DNA of 11,800 nt from an uncultured Oscillospiraceae bacterium (GTDB lineage: Bacteria; Bacillota; Clostridia; Oscillospirales; Acutalibacteraceae), in NCBI GenBank assembly GCA_900549675.1, contig URPG01000038.1, positions 1-11,800 of the forward strand, read 5' to 3'. This document shows positions 1 to 5,618 of this stretch, one piece after another; the stretch's first letter is position 1; each line of letters opens with the position of its first letter. Made by a program: the position numbers and the translations under genes. Under the pieces are notes generated by a model. It worked only from the letters and a program-made list of their open reading frames with translations, was not told where the DNA came from and searched no databases.

Positions 1-180
1 AAAATAGCTAAAAAATAAAAATTAAAGTCAGCATTTAAACTATAAATAAAAAACTGAAACTAATTTTAGGATAAATTTAAAATATAGAAACGCTATAAAT
101 GTGTTTTTAGAAGGTTAATTCAGTGCGAATCAACAGGCAAAAACATGAGTGTTGTATATTCGCACAGAAACTCATTTTTA
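1..180 (-). promoter_or_regulatory. Probable CRISPR leader (array lies left of window)
   Basis: This AT-rich stretch without a gene follows the stop codon of cas2 when read on the minus strand. In type I-C loci the leader and then the CRISPR array normally follow cas2 in this position. No repeat unit of the I-C kind (about 32 nt, with an inner GCAC/GTGC palindrome and ending in ATTGAAA) is found in 1-180, so the first repeat should lie beyond the left edge. The segment contains the hairpin described separately at 123-165, then roughly 120 nt of A/T-rich DNA. The leader assignment is inferred from position, composition and that hairpin; I could not pick out a convincing array promoter. Confidence 0.6.
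123..165. repeat. Inverted repeat (hairpin) in the leader next to cas2
   Basis: Perfect 8-bp arms GTGCGAAT (123-130) and ATTCGCAC (158-165) enclose a second pair of arms, CAACA (131-135) and TGTTG (150-154). A 3-nt bulge (155-157) and a 14-nt loop complete a stem of 13 pairs. It stands out because most of the surrounding 180 bases are A/T. From memory, type I-C leaders often carry a similar GTGCGAA...TTCGCAC element just after cas2 with a different inner stem, which would fit a conserved structure or protein-binding site. That comparison is recall and was not computed here. Confidence 0.6.
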
Positions 181-480
181 CTATAGGATAAGTGGTTCTT
201 CAATATTAAAGCTTTCTTTCGCACCAATATGTTTGACTTTATTTTCGTAGTTGTTTCCTAAATAATAAAAACGCAAACTGTCTGTTTTTTTATCAATAAT
301 TTTTTCGAGGATATTTTCTACTTTGCGGCTTTGCGCATAGTCTAGAACACATTCAAACACAGAATTTTGCACGCGTTGACCATAATTTGTGCATTGTTTG
401 GCAACCTGGCGCAATCTTCTGCGTCCAGCGGTGGTTTCTGTGTTGACGTCATAAGTAATTAAAACTAAAATAATTGTCAC
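181..480 (-). CDS. cas2: Cas2 spacer-acquisition protein (type I-C)
   Basis: Cas2 forms a dimer that bridges two Cas1 dimers in the spacer integration complex. The 99-residue product has the usual length. It shows the N-terminal beta strand ending in the conserved acidic residue (LVLITYDVNTET, D11), then the I-C Cas2 signatures GRRRLRQVAKQC, NYGQRVQNSVFEC and DSLRFYYLG, and the C-terminal HIGAKE segment. The start is GTG at 480-478, the only reasonable start; it follows the cas1 stop TAG (483-481) with no gap, and GGAAG just upstream inside the end of cas1 can serve as ribosome site. Such contact normally implies translational coupling to cas1, which the frameshift in cas1 would weaken. The reading frame itself is intact. 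Confidence 0.95.
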   Translation of the reverse strand: MTIILVLITYDVNTETTAGRRRLRQVAKQCTNYGQRVQNSVFECVLDYAQSRKVENILEKIIDKKTDSLRFYYLGNNYENKVKHIGAKESFNIEEPLIL

Positions 481-1514
481 CTACTTCCATAAAAAAGGGG
501 GATAATCGTCTAAATCACCTCTAAGATATCGAGCGAGTAGCAGAGCCTGTGTATGAGGAACCAATCCCCATTTAATTTTTTCTTCCAAGAAAGGATGTGT
601 CAGTGAATCTTGTTTTCTTTCCTGCCAAGCTTGCAAAACGGTCTTTCTGGTAGTGTCATCCATAATGACTGCGCCACTTTCTTTTTGTGCAAATCCATTG
701 GGTTTTATAATTTTTCGGTTAATCAATGAAAGTACAAATCGGTCGGCCATTACACTGCGCAGTTCTTCCATTACATCAAGAGCCAAAGAAATTCTTCCCG
801 GTCGGTCTTTATGGAGGAATCCTACATATGAATCCAGTCCTACTCCTTCTAATGCAGAAGCACAATCATGTGCAAGCAGTGTATAGACAAAGGAGAGCAG
901 AGCATTTACCTTGTCGAGCGGGGGCGTCTGTTTCTGCCGGAAAACTTAAAATCATCCTTTTGCTGTAGGATTAGTTCATCGAATACACTAAAATAACAGC
1001 TTGCCGCCTCTCCTTCTATTCCCAACAGACTCTCATACGTTGAGCATTCCGACAAGGCAGACAAGCTGTCAACCAACTGGGAACAATGAGATTTAACGTT
1101 GAGAATGTCTATTCTTTGAGGATAGTCACGTGTGGCACGTTCCAAGACCCAACGGGCATTATAGATTTTTCCCAGTAAAAATCGTTTTGCTAACCTGAGG
1201 CTGGCGAAGGGATCATCGCTGAAACGATACTGAGATTTGCGCAGGGTGACATTCCCGTTCACCTCCCCTGTGATACGGGAAAGAAAGCGTCCATTGGGAT
1301 TTAAAAAAGTGAGGGAAATTCCTGATTTTGCACATTTACCCATAAGGGCGGGGCTGGCTCCGGTATAGCCAAAACACAAAATGCCCTCTAGATTATGTAG
1401 GGGGAAGCGGGCGCACTCTTTTTGCTCTCTTAGGATCACCACATTTTCTCCGTCCAGAGAAAGATAGCTGTCGGGATGTGTTATGTAAAGGGTATTCAAT
1501 AATTTTTTCATCAT
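481..1514 (-). pseudogene. cas1: Cas1 integrase (type I-C), frameshifted
   Basis: Cas1 is the metal-dependent integrase that inserts new spacers into the array. The intact frame runs from ATG at 1514-1512 (ATGA overlap with the cas4 stop; a second ATG follows at once) to TAA at 908-906 and gives only 202 residues. The N-terminal beta domain (LNTLYITHPDSYLSLDGENV) and the GIEGEAA motif with catalytic E167 are present. At RNRRP the frame changes: the coding strand has CGCCCCCGCTC, where family sequence RRPPLDKVN needs one more C. Restoring one base at the G5 run 920-924 gives an open frame to TAG at 483-481, 344 residues in all, the normal length. This frame carries GFLHKDRPGR (H235), LALDVMEE (D247/E250) and the typical C-terminus YPPFLWK. 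The truncated product lacks the His and acidic ligands and should be inactive. With no other damage downstream, this is either a recent mutation or a homopolymer sequencing error. Confidence 0.93.
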
Positions 1515-2194
1515 TCATCACTGTCCTCGGATTTTATTTCGTGCAGGCGCTTGGCGAGGTAGGCGGAAACAGATTGCTTTTTAGCAATTTTGGGCAGGCA
1601 TAAATCTTGTAAAGAGCAGGAGCGGCAGGCTTTGGTCGGTTTACAAACGGGGGTATGCCGTTTTTGATACAATTCATGCATTTCAGAGAAGATTTTATAC
1701 ACATGTTCTTTTAAAGTATCATTTATTTCTACGGGAGTACGGCGTCCTGTTTCACCATAGTATAAATATCCCTTTGGTACGTCACACAGGAGCATTTCAG
1801 ATAGACAAATCGCCTGTGCGGCTAATTGCAGAACATCTTCTTCACCCGTTTTGGGTTTGCCCCGTTTATATTCAATGGGAATGGGGATGAAGTTTCCCTC
1901 TAAGCCTTGTATGGGAACACCATTTTTGCTTTTATGAAGTTCGACAATGTCACAGACACCAGTAGCGCCGAGCGTTCGCGAAACAATCGGCATACCACGT
2001 GAAATAACAATATTGCCGCGCGTTTCACGCAGGGAATCATCATGGGCTCTTTCGTGCAAAATATCACCGTCTACCGTTAAGAAGTTTTCAGCCCACTGTT
2101 GTTCGATATGAATGAGTGCCCATTGCCGTCTGCAAAAGGTAAAGTGCTGAATACCCGATAAAAGCAAAAAATCTTCTTCGTTATATTCTTTCAT
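1511..2194 (-). CDS. cas4: Cas4 RecB-like exonuclease (type I-C)
   Basis: Cas4 is a 4Fe-4S PD-(D/E)xK nuclease that works with Cas1-Cas2 to select PAM-containing prespacers and trim their ends. The 227-residue protein shows the cluster cysteines C21 (HFTFCRRQW) and C190, C193 and C199 (CRSCSLQDLC). It also has nuclease residues H47 (ILHERAH), D82 (GVCDIVE), E108/K110 (PIEYKRGKP) and Q123 (QLAAQA). The start at 2194-2192 is preferred because AAGGAG (2206-2201) lies 6 nt upstream and family members begin near this point. An in-frame ATG at 2230-2228 would add 12 residues unlike the family and falls about where the promoter should start transcription. The stop overlaps the cas1 start by 4 nt (ATGA). 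All expected active-site residues are present, so the gene appears functional even though cas1 is not. Confidence 0.95.
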   Translation of the reverse strand: MKEYNEEDFLLLSGIQHFTFCRRQWALIHIEQQWAENFLTVDGDILHERAHDDSLRETRGNIVISRGMPIVSRTLGATGVCDIVELHKSKNGVPIQGLEGNFIPIPIEYKRGKPKTGEEDVLQLAAQAICLSEMLLCDVPKGYLYYGETGRRTPVEINDTLKEHVYKIFSEMHELYQKRHTPVCKPTKACRSCSLQDLCLPKIAKKQSVSAYLAKRLHEIKSEDSDE

Positions 2195-2200
2195 GAAAAT

Positions 2201-2206
2201 CTCCTT
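2201..2206 (-). promoter_or_regulatory. Ribosome binding site deciding the cas4 start
   Basis: On the minus strand AAGGAG lies 6 nt before ATG at 2194-2192. The longer in-frame ATG at 2230 has no comparable site, so this sequence decides the cas4 start. Confidence 0.75.
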
Positions 2207-2236
2207 ATTTACCTTGCTGTTAATTGTCATATGTCA

Positions 2237-2265
2237 TTTATACCACAGAAGAAATTAAAACTCAA
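2237..2265 (-). promoter_or_regulatory. Promoter of cas4-cas1-cas2
   Basis: On the minus strand a -35 box TTGAGT (2265-2260) and a -10 box TATAAA (2242-2237) are separated by 17 nt, with TGG directly before the -10 (extended -10). This is a good sigma-A match in number and spacing. The predicted transcript start near 2230 leaves a leader of about 35 nt before the cas4 ATG at 2194. It faces away from the cas3 promoter in the same intergenic region. Confidence 0.6.
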
Positions 2266-2316
2266 TTATTCTATATAAATTTGTCGTAAAAAGTATTAAC
2301 TTTAGATAAAATAACG

Positions 2317-2342
2317 AAATAATTACGAAAATAGAATTATTT
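2317..2342. repeat. 8-bp inverted repeat between the divergent cas promoters
   Basis: AAATAATT (2317-2324) and AATTATTT (2335-2342) form perfect arms around a 10-nt spacer. It ends 3 nt before the proposed -35 of the cas3 promoter and lies between the two divergent promoters, a suitable place for an operator. The region is so AT-rich that chance is a serious alternative. Confidence 0.3.
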
Positions 2343-2345
2343 GTC

Positions 2346-2374
2346 TTTTCAAATCTTACGGTTTATGATATAAT
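2346..2374 (+). promoter_or_regulatory. Promoter of cas3-cas5c-cas8c-cas7c
   Basis: A perfect -10 TATAAT (2369-2374) is preceded by TGA (extended -10) and, 17 nt upstream, by a weak -35 TTTTCA (2346-2351, 4 of 6 matches). Transcription should start near 2381, giving an untranslated leader of about 65 nt before the cas3 TTG. A strong extended -10 can compensate for a weak -35. Confidence 0.65.
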
Positions 2375-2446
2375 CAAATAAAAAATTTAATTTCATGGTT
2401 AATTGTTTTGAATTAGCATTTAGCATGAGGATAGGGCGTTTTAAAG

Positions 2447-4855
2447 TTGGCAAAACCTTTTGATGAGTTTGTGGCTCACATCCGAGAAAAAGACCGTGAG
2501 GAACAATCCGTAATCGAACATTCAAGAGCGGTAGCGCAAAGAGCTGCTGAAAAGGGAAAAGATTATGATCTTGCCGATATCATGTATTGTGCAGGTTTGC
2601 ACCATGATGACGGTAAATTCATGCCGGCTTTTAAAGACTACATTCAAAAAGCTGCTAGGGGAGAGCCCGTACAGAGAGGATCAGTTCCTCATGCTGTACA
2701 CGGGGCAGTTTTAATAGACTCATTGTTTCCGATACAGGACAAATATCAAAAATCAACGGTTGAGTGGCTGCGTTATATTATTTTGAGTCATCATGGGCTG
2801 CGGGACGCCGTAGAAACAGAAGGCAAAGTTCCTTTTGAAGAATCTAAAAAGGCGATTGAACATGATTTTGAAAGACTAAAGGAATTAGCTGAAAAATATT
2901 ATGGACGAGATGAATTGACAAAAGAATATGAAAAGGCTGTTTTGAATGGAAAAAAGCTTTTTAAGAAGATAAATACTTTCAAAAACACTTATCAAACTGC
3001 GAAAATACACAGACTTTTTTTGACAGGTATGTATGCAAGATTAATGCTGTCTTTATTAATTGATGCTGACCATTCTGATACAGCAGATTTTGAAGAAGAA
3101 AGAACTTCCGTAAAACGGCCAAATCGAGCACAAAGAAAAGAAGAATGGAGAAAACGCCAAGCTTTTTTTGAAACAAAATTAGCCAATATCGGTAGGGATA
3201 AAACCCCTTCAACGCTGGATTGTTACCGGCAAGAAATATCGAATGCTTGCTTTACGTTTCCAACCGCCGAAAGCGGAATGTACCGTATGGTGGTTCCCTG
3301 CGGAGCGGGTAAGACGCTTTCTTCTCTGCGTTATGCACTGCGGGTAGCAAAGGATTACGGGAAGAAGCATATTTTTTATATTGCACCTTTTAATTCAATC
3401 TTAGAGCAGAATGCGGATGAACTGCGAAAATTTCTCGGCGGCGCAGAAATCGTGTTGGAACATCACTCTAATGTTGTGTTTGAACCGGATTCCGAAAAAG
3501 AAAAAGAGTATCTTTTGCTAACTGAAAATTGGGAGGAATCTCCTGTCATTGCGACCACAGCGGTGCAGTTTTTGAATACTCTTTTTGGCGGCAAAAAATC
3601 CTCCATTCGCAGAATGCAGGCGCTGGGGGATTCTGTTATCATATTGGACGAAGTACAGGCCCTGCCTCTGAAAGTCACAAAGCTTTTTAATGGTGCGATG
3701 AATTTTCTCTCTTATTTTTGTCATTCCAATATCATTTTGTGCTCGGCAACACAGCCCCCTCTTGAAGACTTGGATAACTATCGCTTAATAGAGCCTCTGA
3801 ATATTATTGAAAAAGAAGAAGAATACGCTCGTGTTTTTAAGCGAGTAGAAATTGTGCCGTATTTAGAGGAATCTAAATTCACTTATGAAGAAACAGCAGA
3901 TTATATTGAAAGACAAGCAGAAGAAGTAAAATCTCTTTTGCTGGTGGTCAATACCAAAGAATGTGCCAGCGAGGTTTTTTCCTTTCTAAAGAAGAAATAT
4001 CCGGAGGATTCTCCGTATGTTCTTTTTCATTTGTCGACGAATATGTATCCGTTGCACCGTAAGCTAAAAATCAGTGAAATTAGAGAAATGCTGATCAACA
4101 AAAACAAAAAAGTGATTTGTGTTAGCACTTCTTTAATTGAAGCGGGTGTAGATGTTTCTTTTGAACGGGTGGTTCGTTCGCTGACGGGCTTAGACAGCAT
4201 TGTGCAGGCAGCGGGACGCTGCAACCGAAATAAAGAAACAGATTGTGGCAAAGTGATTGTCATTGATATTAAAGAAGAAAAATTTGGAAGAGGTTCTTCC
4301 GTAAAGCAGATTCAAGATTTTACCAGAAGTGTGTTTTATGATATTGAGAACTATCCGAAGGAATTTGTCGGCGGTGCATTGTCAAAGCGTGCCATGGATG
4401 TTTATTATCGTTATTACTATAATAAATTTAAAACCGGTTTAGGATATCCTCTTGGAAAAAACAACCCATATTCGCTTGTAGACCTTTTATCCACAAACAC
4501 AAGAATTGTCAAAGAAAACATAAGAGAAAAGTTTTTTCTGCCTCAGGCTTTCAAAGAGGCGGCAAATCATTTCAAGGTAATTGATGACGAGGCAAAATTC
4601 AGTGTGGTAGTGGTTGCCAACGGGCAAGTGGCTGACAAAATAAAAGAGTTGAGAAAGAAAAAATTCCCCTCTGAAAAAAGAAAAATATTGCGGGAATTGC
4701 AGCCGTATACGGTGCAAATTAACAAATATCAAATTAAAAATTATGAAGACAACATTGAAACAAACGAAATTTTAACCATGGATAAAAAGTATTATTCGGA
4801 TGATATTGGATTGGATGAAACAAAAGATGCTTTAGCAGAATTTTTAAATGCTTAA
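2447..4855 (+). CDS. cas3: Cas3 HD nuclease-helicase (type I-C)
   Basis: Cas3 is recruited to target DNA bound by Cascade, then nicks, unwinds and degrades it. The 802 residues have the single-chain HD-plus-helicase layout. The HD domain (about 1-230) has H25, the LHHDDGK motif (H52, H53, D54), PHAVHGA (H82, H85) and SHHGLRD. The superfamily 2 helicase has Walker A PCGAGKT (K289), the DEAD-type box DEVQ (401-404), SAT (about 432), and motifs V/VI (SLIEAGVD and QAAGRCNRN near 586). All key residues are intact. The start is TTG at 2447: an in-frame TAG at 2432 excludes longer versions, and AGGG at 2433-2436 is a modest ribosome site, so initiation may be weak. The last codons overlap the proposed cas5c ATG at 4848. 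It is the first gene of the interference operon. Confidence 0.96.
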   Translation: MAKPFDEFVAHIREKDREEQSVIEHSRAVAQRAAEKGKDYDLADIMYCAGLHHDDGKFMPAFKDYIQKAARGEPVQRGSVPHAVHGAVLIDSLFPIQDKYQKSTVEWLRYIILSHHGLRDAVETEGKVPFEESKKAIEHDFERLKELAEKYYGRDELTKEYEKAVLNGKKLFKKINTFKNTYQTAKIHRLFLTGMYARLMLSLLIDADHSDTADFEEERTSVKRPNRAQRKEEWRKRQAFFETKLANIGRDKTPSTLDCYRQEISNACFTFPTAESGMYRMVVPCGAGKTLSSLRYALRVAKDYGKKHIFYIAPFNSILEQNADELRKFLGGAEIVLEHHSNVVFEPDSEKEKEYLLLTENWEESPVIATTAVQFLNTLFGGKKSSIRRMQALGDSVIILDEVQALPLKVTKLFNGAMNFLSYFCHSNIILCSATQPPLEDLDNYRLIEPLNIIEKEEEYARVFKRVEIVPYLEESKFTYEETADYIERQAEEVKSLLLVVNTKECASEVFSFLKKKYPEDSPYVLFHLSTNMYPLHRKLKISEIREMLINKNKKVICVSTSLIEAGVDVSFERVVRSLTGLDSIVQAAGRCNRNKETDCGKVIVIDIKEEKFGRGSSVKQIQDFTRSVFYDIENYPKEFVGGALSKRAMDVYYRYYYNKFKTGLGYPLGKNNPYSLVDLLSTNTRIVKENIREKFFLPQAFKEAANHFKVIDDEAKFSVVVVANGQVADKIKELRKKKFPSEKRKILRELQPYTVQINKYQIKNYEDNIETNEILTMDKKYYSDDIGLDETKDALAEFLNA

Positions 4856-5618
4856 AAAGGAGATGATATGGTTGGAGAAAAAAAGGAATACAGTAGAATT
4901 TGAAGTCAGCGGTGCCAGAGCTCTTTTTTCTGACCCTGTTACACGGGTAGGCGGTGAAAAAACAAGCTATTATGTACCTACTTATGAGGCACTAAAAGGT
5001 ATCATGCAGTCCATTTACTGGAAACCCACGCTCATTTGGGTCATCGATGCTGTTCGTGTTATGAAACCCATTCAAACGATGTCAGAGGGAATCCGTATTA
5101 AAAAATATAATAGCAGTGTGAGTGATTTATCTATTTATACTTATTTAAGAGATGTCACCTATAAAGTTAGAGCACATTTTGAGTGGAATGAAAATCGGCC
5201 GGAACTGGCGGCAGACCGCAATGAACATAAACATCACAACATTGCCAGACGAATGATTGAACGCGGCGGGCGCAGAGATATCTTTTTAGGCACAAGGGAA
5301 TGCGCCGCAGATGTATCTCCCTGCGTGTTTGATGAGGAAACGGGTTTTTATGACAATATCGAGGAATTTTCTTTGGGATATATGTTCCACGGATTCACCT
5401 ATCCTGATGAAGCAGTCCGTGAGGAAGAAAAAGGGCATTTGAGCGTTCGGTTTCATCATGTTGTGATGAAAAAAGGAATCGTTGAATTTCCTGCTCCCGA
5501 AGAAATCCCTAGCAAAGACCGTAGAGTTCTGCATGAAATGTCGGTAAAGCCCTTTGGACATGAACATGAAAATTTTGTGGGTCTGGAAGAATTCACCAAT
5601 GAGGAGGTGGCGCAGTGA
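4848..5618 (+). CDS. cas5c: Cas5c (Cas5d) crRNA-processing endonuclease
   Basis: In type I-C, which lacks Cas6, Cas5c cuts the repeat hairpin of the pre-crRNA and stays bound at the 5' handle in Cascade. Typical I-C segments are VEFEVSGARALFSDPVTRVGGEK, VPTYEALKGIMQSIYWKPT, IDAVRVMKPI, EHKHHNIARRM and RRDIFLGTRECAADV. Y46 and the K128/H129 pair correspond well to the Tyr-Lys-His residues reported for the Bacillus halodurans enzyme, so processing activity is expected. The start is uncertain. ATG at 4848 overlaps the end of cas3 (ATGCTTAA), but the strong AAAGGAG (4856-4862) lies inside this reading and better serves TTG at 4872, which would shorten the protein by 8 residues and fits the family N-terminus (EKKRNTVEF). 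The stop overlaps the cas8c start by 4 nt. Confidence 0.94.
   Translation: MLKKEMIWLEKKRNTVEFEVSGARALFSDPVTRVGGEKTSYYVPTYEALKGIMQSIYWKPTLIWVIDAVRVMKPIQTMSEGIRIKKYNSSVSDLSIYTYLRDVTYKVRAHFEWNENRPELAADRNEHKHHNIARRMIERGGRRDIFLGTRECAADVSPCVFDEETGFYDNIEEFSLGYMFHGFTYPDEAVREEEKGHLSVRFHHVVMKKGIVEFPAPEEIPSKDRRVLHEMSVKPFGHEHENFVGLEEFTNEEVAQ

Noticed and set aside
1..180. CRISPR repeats inside the window
   Set aside because: No unit of about 32 nt recurs in this stretch; only the single hairpin is present.
481..786. Separate small gene of 101 residues downstream of cas1
   Set aside because: It is the C-terminal third of Cas1; its apparent start is an internal TTG, and the frame continues open upstream to the frameshift at about 920.
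920..924. Phase-variable homopolymer switching cas1 on and off
   Set aside because: A tract of five G is too short to be a typical phase-variation tract; mutation or sequencing error is more likely.
653..968. Short plus-strand reading frames over cas1
   Set aside because: They are antisense to clear Cas1 coding sequence and have no recognisable features or ribosome sites.
2195..2230. Longer cas4 start at ATG 2230
   Set aside because: The extra 12 residues do not match the family, and the site lies about where transcription should begin; the ATG at 2194 has an AAGGAG site.
2979..4732. Several minus-strand frames within cas3
   Set aside because: They lie opposite well-conserved Cas3 motifs and look like shadows of that gene.
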